From positions 1 to 49,429 of the forward strand of contig QCFJ01000005.1 of NCBI GenBank assembly GCA_003280265.1: a stretch of 49,429 bases of DNA, given 5' to 3'. The position numbers and the translations under genes are program-made. The stretch's first letter is position 1. Every line of letters starts with the position of its first letter. Shown here one piece after another: positions 1 through 8,481 of this stretch. This DNA comes from Prochlorococcus sp. AG-363-G03. GTDB taxonomy: Bacteria > Cyanobacteriota > Cyanobacteriia > PCC-6307 > Cyanobiaceae. Below the pieces are notes generated by a model. That model did not search any database, was not told where the DNA came from, and worked only from the letters and a program-made list of their open reading frames with translations.

Positions 1-448
1 GTCTTTGAAGTACTCTAGAAATTAATAATGGTAAAGTAGTCTTCTTTTCATCAATCAAAAAGGATTCGACTACGCTTGGATCTGAATTAGATTCTGCTAA
101 TAATATAGTCTTATCTGAGGTTAATATTTCCTTATTAAAACAAAGCCAGAATCTTCTTTGTTCTGATATTTCACAAACAACCATCCAACAATTACCCCCT
201 ACGACTGGTCGATTACCTTGTATTAATTTTATATCTATAACTGATACACCTTTATTTTCAATAGATGACTTTAAACCAGGAATTAAATGACTATTTATAA
301 ACTCATCAAAGGGTTTATCTTCAAGTTTAGGAGGTTTAATAGGTTTTTTCGGAATTGATGATGCTTCTACATTCGATGACGATGCTGATACAGCATTAGT
401 TACTTCTTTGATGGATTCAATTTTTTTGATTTGTTTTTTATTTTCCAT
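1..448 (-). CDS. DUF2996 family protein (C-terminus beyond window edge)
   Basis: Reading leftwards from an ATG at 446-448, the frame stays open for 149 codons to the window edge, so the gene is cut at its 3' end. The first 40 residues are lysine-, serine- and proline-rich and probably disordered. They are followed by the stretch KPPKLEDKPFDEFI, which I recognise as the conserved start of the cyanobacterial DUF2996 domain, and then by a compact alpha/beta-like region with a GGNCWMVVCEIS core. DUF2996 proteins have no function that I know of. The gene lies 69 bases downstream of the LapA-like gene on the same strand and could be the last visible member of that transcript. Family assignment is fairly sure; function is unknown. 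Confidence 0.75.
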   Translation of the reverse strand, partial: MENKKQIKKIESIKEVTNAVSASSSNVEASSIPKKPIKPPKLEDKPFDEFINSHLIPGLKSSIENKGVSVIDIKLIQGNRPVVGGNCWMVVCEISEQRRFWLCFNKEILTSDKTILLAESNSDPSVVESFLIDEKKTTLPLLISRVLQR

Positions 449-517
449 AAAATTATATTAGCAAAAATCTTAAGATGATTGTTGAGTTATTATTGATTAA
501 AAATAATTGTGTTTTAA

Positions 518-1060
518 CTACCAGCTTGAAAATGAATCATCATTCCAGTCAGACAAGTTTTGCGCTTCTGGATTAAAAGATTCACTTTTCTCATCATGAT
601 CAAAGCTTGATTCCTCATAGTCATTACCAGTATCATATTTAACTCGATTATCTTTATCATCAGTATCATATCTTTTTATTTTACCAATCACTCTGAATTG
701 TGCATTAACGGTAGGTGATGGATCATTAATATCTCTCTCGATTAAGGTTTTTCCTTCAGATTCTGTGAAATTTGATTCATTATATTGCCTTTTATCTTCA
801 TAATAATTTTTATACTTATACTCTAATGATTTATTCTTATTAGATTTATTAATATTTGCAATACTAGTAGTTAATAAATATGAGATTATGAATCCAATTC
901 CTGTCGATGCTGAAAGATATGTTCCTAAAGAGTATGATGGAGTATTCCAAATAAGTATTCTTAATTTTGTGTTTTCTTCCTGATTACTATTATGTAAAAA
1001 AAATATTAATAGTAAGGTTGATATAAAGGGTAAAGTTTTAGCTAAAAATTTTAATTTCAT
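518..1060 (-). CDS. LapA-like (DUF1049-type) small membrane protein with long polar tail
   Basis: This 180-residue protein has two hydrophobic helices, at about residues 7-23 and 41-66, separated by the short segment NQEENTKLRILIWNTPSYSL. The pattern of helix, NxE, a strand ending in a W, and a second glycine-containing helix is what LapA/DUF1049 proteins show, so I assign it there on architecture rather than close identity. After residue 70 it becomes a very polar, Asp/Glu/Lys/Ser-rich tail of about 110 residues, probably cytoplasmic and disordered. The start codon overlaps the ubiX stop by four bases (ATGA), which suggests translational coupling with ubiX. The role is unknown; LapA homologues in proteobacteria are linked to lipopolysaccharide assembly, but that should not be transferred confidently. 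Confidence 0.65.
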   Translation of the reverse strand: MKLKFLAKTLPFISTLLLIFFLHNSNQEENTKLRILIWNTPSYSLGTYLSASTGIGFIISYLLTTSIANINKSNKNKSLEYKYKNYYEDKRQYNESNFTESEGKTLIERDINDPSPTVNAQFRVIGKIKRYDTDDKDNRVKYDTGNDYEESSFDHDEKSESFNPEAQNLSDWNDDSFSSW

Positions 1061-1665
1061 TTATTAGGACCATTCCATCTTTTGATATAATTTAAGTCCT
1101 CACCAAGTGAATCAAACAATCTAACAACAATAAAATCTATTAAATCATCAATAGTTTTTGGGTTTGTATACCATGCTGGAATTGGTGGAACAATTAATGC
1201 ACCTGCAGTAGCTAAACGCTTTATGTTTTCAATATGAATTAAATTTAATGGAGATTCTCTTGGAGAAATAATTAAAGGTCTGTTTTCCTTTAAATGAACA
1301 TCGGCACATCTCTCAATTAAATCTAAAGAAAAACCAGAAGCAATTCTTCCCAATGTTCCCATTGAACATGGAACGATTACCATCCCCTTTGTTTTGTGGC
1401 TTCCGCTTGCAATTGAGGCTGAATGATCATTCCATCTATAACATCTCAAATTTCCTGATTTAACTCTTAATAGATTTCTCCAATAATCTGATTGAGCTTT
1501 TGGCTCTACTGGGATATTAATATTACGTTCACTTTTAGCAACTTCATATGCACCTTTACTGAGTATTAAATCTACAGAGCGATTATTTTCTAACAATAAT
1601 TGAATTGAGCGCTCCCCTATTTGCATAGCAGAAGCTCCTGTGATTGCAATTACAATACTTTTCAT
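1057..1665 (-). CDS. ubiX: UbiX-type flavin prenyltransferase
   Basis: UbiX attaches a dimethylallyl group to FMN to make prenylated FMN, the cofactor of UbiD-type decarboxylases. The 202-residue protein has the expected length and fold signature. The N-terminal FMN-binding strand-loop ITGASAMQIGERS is at about residues 8-20, PCSMGTLGRIASG at about 99-111, the ADVHLKENRPL strand at about 121-131, and the C-terminal PPIPAWYTNP and DFIVVRLFDSLG segments follow. The first loop reads GASAM rather than the common GASGA. It sits between the RNB-fold gene (5-base gap upstream) and the LapA-like gene (4-base overlap downstream), so the three are probably co-transcribed. No UbiD homologue is in this window. 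The family call is strong; the in vivo pathway is inferred. Confidence 0.9.
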   Translation of the reverse strand: MKSIVIAITGASAMQIGERSIQLLLENNRSVDLILSKGAYEVAKSERNINIPVEPKAQSDYWRNLLRVKSGNLRCYRWNDHSASIASGSHKTKGMVIVPCSMGTLGRIASGFSLDLIERCADVHLKENRPLIISPRESPLNLIHIENIKRLATAGALIVPPIPAWYTNPKTIDDLIDFIVVRLFDSLGEDLNYIKRWNGPNK

Positions 1666-1670
1666 TTATT

Positions 1671-3968
1671 TTAATTTTCAGAGTCAGAATCAATACTGAT
1701 GTCATTTTTATTATTTGATTCGTTATCTATGTCCTTCACAAGCTCTAAGTCAATTTGATTTTTTAGGATATCTACTTTTAAAACCCTGATATTTACTTTT
1801 TGACCAAGTTGATATGTCTTTTTGCTCTTCCTTCCGATTAAAAGATTTTGTCTAGATCTATATTCATACCAATCGTCACCAAGAGTACTTACGTGAACTA
1901 AACCTTCTGCTGTTAAATCATCTATTTCAGCAAAAAAACCATAACTTTGTACTCCGGTTATTGTCGCTTCTACCTCTTTTCCGACAATTCCCTGGGCTTC
2001 TCTACCTTGAGCAATTGAAATAAGATTATTTCTAAATGTTTTAGATTTTTTTCTAGTTTCATTTAAATTATGAATTAAACGTAAATTTGAATATTTATTA
2101 ATATTTTCATTAATTTTAGATGATAAGACATCCCAATTTAAATCTTTCCAACTATCTTTTTTTCCTAATTCAATGATCTCCTTACTTCTACTTGATGCTT
2201 TATTTTTACCATCATTTAATAGTGCAGTTAATATAAATTGATTAAATATATTCCAATAATTTAAGGTTGGGCAGCACCAAGGAGATTCAATATTAATTGA
2301 TGTTATCTCAGTATCTAAAGCACTTGTTTCTGCATAAGAATTAGGTTTATAAAGTTTTAAATGAATTCCTGGAATTATATGTTTAAGAAGCTTATGAAGG
2401 ATCTTTTTCTCAGAACTTGGTTCGAAGGATTTTATCAATTCTGATGTTGTAACTGACCCATCAATATTAACGTTTATATTATTATCTAAAGCTAGTGCAG
2501 ATTTAGTTAATTCGTTAATTGCGGATGAATCAATTTCCTCATGCTCTTTATAAATAAATGGTAATTTATACCCTAATAAATGCTTGGCCAAAATATTGTT
2601 AGAGAGCCTAATATATACATCAATAATTGATTGGGGGTCAATACAATTAAATGTTCTTGACCATCCGTGAAAGTCCCTTCCAGGAAATGCTTTATGTAAT
2701 TCATTTAGCCTTTCTAAATGAGGAATTGTTTCGTCTAATTTGATGGATGATTGGTTATTTGAATTGATTTTTTTTGATGTATGTAAAATTGTATAGATAA
2801 CTTCTAGATTATCTTTTATGTTTTTAAGTGCAATTGGAATTGACTTGGATGTCGCTTTTCTATTAACAATAGTTTTTAGGTGTTTTGTCGTAATAATATT
2901 TATTGGCTTAATAATACTGGTACTAAATTTCCAGTCAATTACATGCCCATCACTATTAATATCAACCATTAACGAAATAGCTTCATTTACCTCATTTAGT
3001 TTGAATTTTGAGGCTGATTTTAAAGACTCATTTAGAAAATCAAGCCAATTATTTCCTAAACAAATAATTTCCCCTTTATCTTTAAGAAATTGATCTAGTT
3101 TTCCACCTAAATTAATCCTTTCAGAAACTGTAGGAGAATGAATCCAAATTCTATTACCTCCTTCATTTGGTTGTGCAAATATAGCTGGTAGAGATGGAGC
3201 GTTCTCAGATTCCCAACTTTCAAATAATAATGAAGGTTGAGTAGTTAGGTCTTCTCTTCCTTTTATGGGAATTTTCTTTGGAGCAACCTTTGGAGGACTT
3301 ATTTTTCTAGATATGTTGTTTTTTGAGAGTAATAATTCAATGTCACCTTCTACACCGGCATTAATAGGTAATTCTCTAATTATTGATCCTTTTGCATTAA
3401 ATTGAGCAATTGGATATTTAATTATATTTATTTCATAAATATAATCTTTACTTGGCTCCCTTTTATCTTTTTCATTTTCTAACTCAATAATTACTGGAAT
3501 CCTATCGTCCAAAGGGAATGCCCTCAAGTCCCCAGTAGATTTATCTAATTCAATCTTTGCAAGCAAAGTATCATTATATCTATTTAAAATACATTGGATA
3601 GATCCTTCAGGTGCTCTTCTTTTTACACCTTGTTTTGTAATTGATACAATAACAGAATCACCATGCCAGGCATTATTCAAATTAGCTTCTCTGATGTAAA
3701 TATCTTCACCTTGATCTTCTCTAACAACAAAACAATAGCCCTTACTACTACAGCGGACTCTGCCTTTTATCAAGCCAATATCACTATTAAAAATTAGTTT
3801 ATCATCACTAATAAATTGAACTATACCTAGCTTTGAAAGAGCCTTAATTGCTATGTGTAATTTATCTCTATCAAGTTTTTTGGTAAGCTTTAAAGACTTT
3901 TCTAACTTAGATACTTCTAATCCACCTTCTCTATCAAGACTTTCTAATATTTGAAAAACTGTTGTCAT
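1671..3968 (-). CDS. RNase II/R-fold protein with degenerate catalytic site (probable pseudo-exoribonuclease)
   Basis: The 765-residue product has the RNase R domain order. A winged-helix-like N-terminus is at residues 1-60, a cold-shock domain at about 62-112, an RNB-like body at about 235-600 and an S1 RNA-binding domain at about 661-745. In active enzymes the RNB domain opens with an Asp-rich motif ending in D-x-D-D-A and contains an HxTSPIRRYxDL signature. Here the first region (residues 238-260, GREDLTTQPSLLFESWE then SENAPSL) has no aspartate cluster. The second (about 552-575, DTEITSINIESPWCC then PTLNYWNIF) has lost the arginines. The fold still seems kept, for example IWIHSPTVSERINLGG matching the HIADVxxYV strand. 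I infer an RNA-binding protein without exonuclease activity. Another RNB protein in the window (20442-21725) keeps the signature. The low-complexity acidic C-terminus follows the S1 domain. Confidence 0.8.
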   Translation of the reverse strand: MTTVFQILESLDREGGLEVSKLEKSLKLTKKLDRDKLHIAIKALSKLGIVQFISDDKLIFNSDIGLIKGRVRCSSKGYCFVVREDQGEDIYIREANLNNAWHGDSVIVSITKQGVKRRAPEGSIQCILNRYNDTLLAKIELDKSTGDLRAFPLDDRIPVIIELENEKDKREPSKDYIYEINIIKYPIAQFNAKGSIIRELPINAGVEGDIELLLSKNNISRKISPPKVAPKKIPIKGREDLTTQPSLLFESWESENAPSLPAIFAQPNEGGNRIWIHSPTVSERINLGGKLDQFLKDKGEIICLGNNWLDFLNESLKSASKFKLNEVNEAISLMVDINSDGHVIDWKFSTSIIKPINIITTKHLKTIVNRKATSKSIPIALKNIKDNLEVIYTILHTSKKINSNNQSSIKLDETIPHLERLNELHKAFPGRDFHGWSRTFNCIDPQSIIDVYIRLSNNILAKHLLGYKLPFIYKEHEEIDSSAINELTKSALALDNNINVNIDGSVTTSELIKSFEPSSEKKILHKLLKHIIPGIHLKLYKPNSYAETSALDTEITSINIESPWCCPTLNYWNIFNQFILTALLNDGKNKASSRSKEIIELGKKDSWKDLNWDVLSSKINENINKYSNLRLIHNLNETRKKSKTFRNNLISIAQGREAQGIVGKEVEATITGVQSYGFFAEIDDLTAEGLVHVSTLGDDWYEYRSRQNLLIGRKSKKTYQLGQKVNIRVLKVDILKNQIDLELVKDIDNESNNKNDISIDSDSEN

Positions 3969-4048
3969 AATAGGATGGCTAATTAATAAAATTCATTTTA
4001 TTAAGGTCTTTAAATTAAAAGACTTGCTTATTGAAAAGAATTGGTTTA

Positions 4049-4342
4049 CTAGCTATCACAAGTAAACTCTTTTTTGCTTTCTGCTACAAGTTTAATACCT
4101 ATAATTAAGAATACTATTCCAGATAGCAGTTTCAGTATGAATGCAGGGACAAGGTTTGCAATAGATCCTCCTGCTAAGACTCCTAAAAGAGTAGCCAATA
4201 TAAGGGCTAATGAGGATCCTATAAATACTGCTAATGGCTTATTAGTCGTACTACTTAAAGTTATTGTTGTTAATTGTGTTTTGTCACCCATCTCAGCTAG
4301 AAATACAGTAACAAAAGTTGTAAAAAGAAGCGTTAGAATCAT
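4049..4342 (-). CDS. UPF0016/GDT1 family half-size cation transporter, second subunit
   Basis: The protein has 97 residues and about three hydrophobic helices, with the family signature E-x-G-D-K-T at residues 17-22 (AEMGDKTQLTTITLSS). GDT1/TMEM165 proteins export or redistribute Mn2+ and Ca2+, and the cyanobacterial full-length member Mnx exports manganese. Full-length proteins carry the signature twice in about 200 residues. This gene carries one copy, and its neighbour 17 bases upstream carries the other, so a heterodimer is the natural reading. Mn handling matters for the photosystem II Mn cluster. The transport substrate is inferred from the family only. Confidence 0.85.
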   Translation of the reverse strand: MILTLLFTTFVTVFLAEMGDKTQLTTITLSSTTNKPLAVFIGSSLALILATLLGVLAGGSIANLVPAFILKLLSGIVFLIIGIKLVAESKKEFTCDS

Positions 4343-4359
4343 AAATTTTTGAACAAATC

Positions 4360-4710
4360 CTATTTTTGCATAAAGTCAATAAAACCTTGTGTCACCAGAT
4401 AGGTACCCAAACCTAACATAATTACCCCTGAAAGAACTGTAAACCTTTGCCTGGGAAGGTTATTTGCGATCCATCTACCAATAAGAACTCCAAGAAGACT
4501 TGTTGTGATAAGTGCAAGTGCTGCACCTATAAAAATAATTAATGGTCTGCCAGACTGAGCAGATAGAATTAATGTGGCAAGTTGTGTTTTATCTGCTAAC
4601 TCAGCCAGAAATATGGTACTAAAAGTGGTTATTAATATACTTAAAAAGGAAGTTGAATCATTTGTGTCGGTAGTTTCGAGTTGAGAGTTTGGATTACCCA
4701 TTACTTCCAA
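4360..4710 (-). CDS. UPF0016/GDT1 family half-size cation transporter, first subunit
   Basis: The protein has 116 residues: a polar N-terminal extension of about 22 residues rich in Asn, Thr and Asp, then three predicted hydrophobic segments. The signature at residues 37-42 reads E-L-A-D-K-T (AELADKTQLATLILS), with alanine where the usual motif has glycine. The partner gene starts 17 bases downstream and keeps the canonical EMGDKT form. Together they equal one two-repeat GDT1 protein, so they are likely translated from one message and assemble as a heterodimer in a membrane. Mn2+ (or Ca2+) export is the likely activity from family knowledge. An upstream ATG gives the polar extension; a start at residue 4 (MGNPN) is also possible. 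Confidence 0.85.
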   Translation of the reverse strand: MEVMGNPNSQLETTDTNDSTSFLSILITTFSTIFLAELADKTQLATLILSAQSGRPLIIFIGAALALITTSLLGVLIGRWIANNLPRQRFTVLSGVIMLGLGTYLVTQGFIDFMQK

Positions 4711-4796
4711 TTAAGTGATGTTATCTTTTTTTATGCTTATCATTAATTCTATATTAGATAGATACTGAAAATGATCAAGCTAAAAATAATCTCACT

Positions 4797-4925
4797 ATGA
4801 ATAATGTTTTTTACAAGGTCATAGATTACTTTACTCAATTTATGAATAAATCACTATCAATGTTTTTAGTATCTCTGGTTATTGTATTCGGGGAAGATTC
4901 TCAATATCAGAAAAATAAAACCTGA
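4797..4925 (+). CDS. possible 42-residue single-helix membrane peptide
   Basis: An ATG frame of 43 codons encodes MNNVFYKVIDYFTQFMNKSL followed by a hydrophobic stretch (SMFLVSLVIVFG) and a short polar tail. It fills most of the otherwise empty gap between the transporter pair and psb30. There is no recognisable family and no clear ribosome-binding site, so it may be chance in AT-rich DNA. I list it because picocyanobacteria carry many real peptides of this kind. Confidence 0.25.
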   Translation: MNNVFYKVIDYFTQFMNKSLSMFLVSLVIVFGEDSQYQKNKT

Positions 4926-5007
4926 TATGAGTTAAGATCAATATTTTTTAATTATTGTGAAGTAAAGTCAGATTGTTTAGTAAAATATTTTCAGTTTTTA
5001 AACCATC

Positions 5008-5091
5008 ATGGGAAACCTCTTGCCACTAGTAGCAGTATTTCTTGCAGGACCAGCTATCATCGCATTGATCTTCTATAGAAGAGGTGTATAA
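5008..5091 (+). CDS. psb30: photosystem II subunit Psb30 (Ycf12)
   Basis: The frame encodes a 27-residue peptide: a single hydrophobic helix followed by a basic end, with core VAVFLAGPAIIALIFYRRGV. Psb30/Ycf12 is a one-helix photosystem II core subunit, and its family pattern of a helix with a central GPAxI and a C-terminal RRG is visible here. Length fits the family, which runs to about 30-35 residues, although this copy is at the short end. It faces recJ tail to tail with a 5-base gap. It is too short for routine gene finding but the motif match is convincing. A different one-helix photosystem peptide is the main alternative. Confidence 0.8.
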   Translation: MGNLLPLVAVFLAGPAIIALIFYRRGV

Positions 5092-5096
5092 CCCCC

Positions 5097-6986
5097 CTAG
5101 GAAGCTTTGCCAAGTGCAATTTCAGCAAAAGCAAGAATCTTTTTAACAAATGCTAGCTGACTAGTATTAATATTCGTAGAGTTCATAGAAAAGTCTGAAC
5201 TAATGCATTCGCCATTGGTATTAGTGATTAATACTGCGCTATTTTCGATCAATTGACATTTATAAATTCTTTTATGTATTTTTAATTCTATAACCTTATT
5301 GTGACTTTTTATATCAATAATATTTAATTGTAAGTTGTTATTTTTTTTCCATTTATTCACCTCAATGTAAAAAGCTATATCTATTAAGTCATCCTTCTTT
5401 AATTTAGTAGTTTCATTCCATTTTATTGCATTTATTGAACTAGTACCATCATTTAAAATCATTATTATATGTCCACCATTAAGTTTAGAGATTTTTGTAA
5501 TTTTACATTTCCTAGTCCAAAAAATCGGGGCTGGATTCATAATTCCAAAGGGGCCCATCAAAGATAACTGTCTATAAAAATCATAGTTTATATCAGCAAG
5601 ACGAATGTAGGCTTCGGGCTTTATAGCCTTATTTAAATCAATATTTTTAAATTCATTTTTAGCTATATTGTTTAGCCTTGCCATCAATTTAACTATATTT
5701 TCTTCTTTTATTGAAAATCCTGCGGCATCAGAATGTCCACCATGAGCTATTAGAAGATCGTTACATTCTTCTAATGCTAGATTTACTTTTAATAGGGAAT
5801 TAGATCTTATAGATCCTCTATATTTTCCATCATTTGCTAATGAAAGTATTGCAGTAGGTAAATTAAACTTGTCAACAATTCGAGCAGCTACGATTCCAAT
5901 AATACCTGGGTGCCATTCTCTTTTAGCGAGTACAAGAAACTTTGTACCATTAAAATATTGAGTCTTTGCAATTTCAAGCGCCTCTTCTTCTATTAGGGCA
6001 GTAAGTCTTTTTCGTTCTTTATTAATTTCAATACACTTATTAGCAATTCTATCTATAGATTCTTTAGATTTATTTGTAAGAAGATCTATTATTATCTCTG
6101 GATCACTAATTCTACCAACTGAATTAATTAATGGAGCAATCTTATAACCTATATCTTCTGTTGTTATGTCGTTTTCATTAATTGATAGTTTTTTTATAAT
6201 AGATTTAACTGCTTTATTATTTGTGCTAGATATTTTGGGCATAAAGTCTTTAAGCCATTTTCTATTTGCTCCTTTGAGGGGTGCCATATCAGCAACAGTT
6301 CCAATACTAAAAAGAACATTTGCTGTTGTGTTATTGATATCAGAATTTAGCTTGTTACATATGTTTTTACCTAATAGATATGCAATTCCAACTCCCGCGA
6401 GATATTTATAGGGAGAGTTATTAGGAGTATTTTCTGGGTGAATTAATGAGTGAATATCTAATTTTTGATCAGGAATTCTATGATGATCTGTAATAATTAA
6501 ATCAATGCCAAATTCTTTTGCCTTTTTAATTGCATCAAAGGCAGATATTCCATTATCAACAGTAATAATCAATTTTATTTGTTTACTATTTATATCAGAG
6601 ATCATATCAACATTTAAGCCATAACCTTCTTCCTGTCTTGAAGGTATATATGGAGTTACATGAGCGCCATGTAGAGTTAATAATTCAACTAACAGGACAG
6701 TACTTGTCATACCATCAGCATCATAATCTCCGCATATAGCGATTTGATCGTTTCTAGTACATGCATCAATTATTCTGTCTGTTGCTTTTTTTAATTCACT
6801 GAAGTGAACTTCTGGATTAGGAAGTTCTTTAGGTGTTATGTACTCATCCAGTTCATTATTTAAATCAAAACCTCGTCTAATTAATACTTTCTGTAAAATG
6901 TAGTTTAAAGAGCAATTATCTTTTTCTGTTTCTTTTACTGGTTTTGGTAATATCCATGTTTTAACTTGATTATTGTCTGTTTTCAA
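5097..6986 (-). CDS. recJ: single-stranded-DNA-specific exonuclease RecJ
   Basis: RecJ is the 5'-to-3' single-strand DNA exonuclease used in RecF-type recombination and in base-excision and mismatch repair. The 629-residue protein shows the DHH-family metal motifs in order: CGDYDADGMTS at about residues 85-95, the VDNG strand at about 143-146, ITDHHR at about 165-170, and the DHHA1 segment AHGGHSDAAGFSI in the middle. A C-terminal OB-like region follows. It is slightly longer than the E. coli enzyme. The start ATG lies 61 bases from the divergent HAD gene, leaving a compact shared promoter region. The call is firm; nothing looks disabled. Confidence 0.95.
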   Translation of the reverse strand: MKTDNNQVKTWILPKPVKETEKDNCSLNYILQKVLIRRGFDLNNELDEYITPKELPNPEVHFSELKKATDRIIDACTRNDQIAICGDYDADGMTSTVLLVELLTLHGAHVTPYIPSRQEEGYGLNVDMISDINSKQIKLIITVDNGISAFDAIKKAKEFGIDLIITDHHRIPDQKLDIHSLIHPENTPNNSPYKYLAGVGIAYLLGKNICNKLNSDINNTTANVLFSIGTVADMAPLKGANRKWLKDFMPKISSTNNKAVKSIIKKLSINENDITTEDIGYKIAPLINSVGRISDPEIIIDLLTNKSKESIDRIANKCIEINKERKRLTALIEEEALEIAKTQYFNGTKFLVLAKREWHPGIIGIVAARIVDKFNLPTAILSLANDGKYRGSIRSNSLLKVNLALEECNDLLIAHGGHSDAAGFSIKEENIVKLMARLNNIAKNEFKNIDLNKAIKPEAYIRLADINYDFYRQLSLMGPFGIMNPAPIFWTRKCKITKISKLNGGHIIMILNDGTSSINAIKWNETTKLKKDDLIDIAFYIEVNKWKKNNNLQLNIIDIKSHNKVIELKIHKRIYKCQLIENSAVLITNTNGECISSDFSMNSTNINTSQLAFVKKILAFAEIALGKAS

Positions 6987-7047
6987 AAGGTTAACCTAGT
7001 TTGATTCTTTGTTACTAAGAATTATATTTGTATTATGCAAAAATAAC

Positions 7048-7809
7048 ATGCAAGAGTTAAAAGCTGTCTTTTGGGATGTAGATGGAACAATAGCCGATAC
7101 TGAGTTGTGTGGGCATAGAGTTGCTTTTAATTTAGCCTTTAAAGATTATGAGTTGGATTGGAACTGGAACGAGAAAGAATATTTGGAGCTTCTAAAAGTA
7201 TCAGGAGGCTTAAACAGAATAATCCACTATCGAAACCAAATACACAGCAAACTTACTGATAGCCAATGTACAAAAATTCAATCAAGAAAGCGCATACATT
7301 ACGAGAAATTAATTCGATCTGGAGAGATTAAAGTAAGAGAAGGAGTAATAAGACTAATTAATGAATTGGCTAACTTTGATGTTGGACAATTCATTGTTAC
7401 GACCAGCGGTAGACATTCCTTGGAACCTTTCTTAGAGGCTTCGTTGAGTTCGCATTTAAAATATTTTTCCGGAATAATTACTTATGAAGATGTATGTAAA
7501 CACAAACCCTTTCCAGATGCATATAATTTAGCAGTTCAATTAAGCAAGAAGTCAGAGGTAAATTGCCTAGCAATTGAAGATTCTACAATTGGTGTACAGG
7601 CTGCCAAGGCTGCAAATCTTAGTTGCCTATTGACACTGCCACCTTGGACAAGCTCTAAACAGAAAATAACTACAAAAGCTAATGCTTGTGTTCATAGCCT
7701 TGGAAATATAAATAATCCTTCTAGATTAATTTACGGAGAACGTTTAATTAGTAATAATGTAGATTATGAATATTTGACCGCTATTATAAATAAAAATGCA
7801 GAAAACTAA
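7048..7809 (+). CDS. CbbY-like HAD-superfamily sugar-phosphate phosphatase
   Basis: From the ATG at 7048 the product is 253 residues. It has the HAD nucleophile motif DVDGT at residues 10-14 and a helical cap domain at about residues 20-95. Motif II appears as the TTSGR segment, with the lysine region KHKPFPDAYNLA and then the acidic motif AIEDSTIGVQAAKAA. This arrangement, with the GHRVAFNLAF start of the cap, resembles CbbY, which in Rubisco-containing organisms removes the inhibitor xylulose-1,5-bisphosphate; that role is inferred. A longer frame begins at 7009, but the added residues (MLLRIIFVLCKNN) precede the conserved first strand, so I prefer 7048. It overlaps the next gene by 14 bases. 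Confidence 0.85.
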   Translation: MQELKAVFWDVDGTIADTELCGHRVAFNLAFKDYELDWNWNEKEYLELLKVSGGLNRIIHYRNQIHSKLTDSQCTKIQSRKRIHYEKLIRSGEIKVREGVIRLINELANFDVGQFIVTTSGRHSLEPFLEASLSSHLKYFSGIITYEDVCKHKPFPDAYNLAVQLSKKSEVNCLAIEDSTIGVQAAKAANLSCLLTLPPWTSSKQKITTKANACVHSLGNINNPSRLIYGERLISNNVDYEYLTAIINKNAEN

Positions 7810-8125
7810 ATTTAGGAAACTGATTAATTTAATTTTTACATATCTCAATCCTCTAATATCTGATTCCTGGAGTAAGAGAAGTGTTGTTCTTCTATCTTTA
7901 CTCTTTGGTTATTATTTTACTAACAGTATACTTTCTTATTTATTAGATAAATCTGTTAATACAATAATACTTGCAATTTTTATATTAATAATTATGGAAT
8001 TATTTATAAGATCATCACTACTGTCAAAATATGGTAAATTATCAGTAATTATAATATCAATTAATAATTTCAGAATTGGCTCAACCTATGCCCTTCTTCT
8101 TGAAGCTTTTAAACTTGGTTCTTAA
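7796..8125 (+). CDS. ycf20: Ycf20 / DUF565 family membrane protein
   Basis: The protein has 109 residues with two central hydrophobic segments (about 29-48 and 54-72) and ends in LLLEAFKLGS. NPLISDSWSKRS before the first helix and the closing YALLLEAFKLGS are the features I recognise from the DUF565/Ycf20 family of cyanobacteria and plastids. A plant homologue has been connected with non-photochemical quenching, but the molecular function is not established. The reading frame begins inside the end of the HAD gene (14-base overlap), so the two are probably translated from one transcript. Confidence 0.8.
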   Translation: MQKTKFRKLINLIFTYLNPLISDSWSKRSVVLLSLLFGYYFTNSILSYLLDKSVNTIILAIFILIIMELFIRSSLLSKYGKLSVIIISINNFRIGSTYALLLEAFKLGS

Positions 8126-8130
8126 TTAAA

Positions 8131-8310
8131 TCAATCAGAATCCTCCTCTGATGTCTCATCCATAGGATAAACAAACCCTTGTGCTCTACCAGTAAGAACT
8201 GATTTCCCTATAGATAAAGCCTTTTCTGCAGCCACAGCAGCCTTGCCTTTCCAGGTTGCATGTCTTTGGTTTCTCTTTCCTTTAGAGGTTTTTTTCTTAG
8301 GTACCGCCAT
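8131..8310 (-). CDS. rpmF: 50S ribosomal protein L32
   Basis: This is a 59-residue basic protein starting [20 protein letters not shown], the near-invariant bacterial L32 opening. The acidic tail DETSEEDSD closes it. It lacks the zinc-binding cysteines found in some L32 forms. It lies tail to tail with ycf20 (5-base gap) and head to head with the FtsH-like gene, with 171 bases between the two starts that must hold promoters for both. Confidence 0.95.
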   Translation of the reverse strand: MAVPKKKTSKGKRNQRHATWKGKAAVAAEKALSIGKSVLTGRAQGFVYPMDETSEEDSD

Positions 8311-8481
8311 TTCAACTCAGCATTAACAATGTAATATCTTATAACGTCAAGCACCAATTTAACAAAATACCTTTAAACAAAAACCAACGACTTGTCTATT
8401 TTTCTTTAAAAGCTCTGTTAGTTTAGAATTTGACTATAGTTTATATATAAATACTTTTGAATCTATAAATTTAATAATCAA

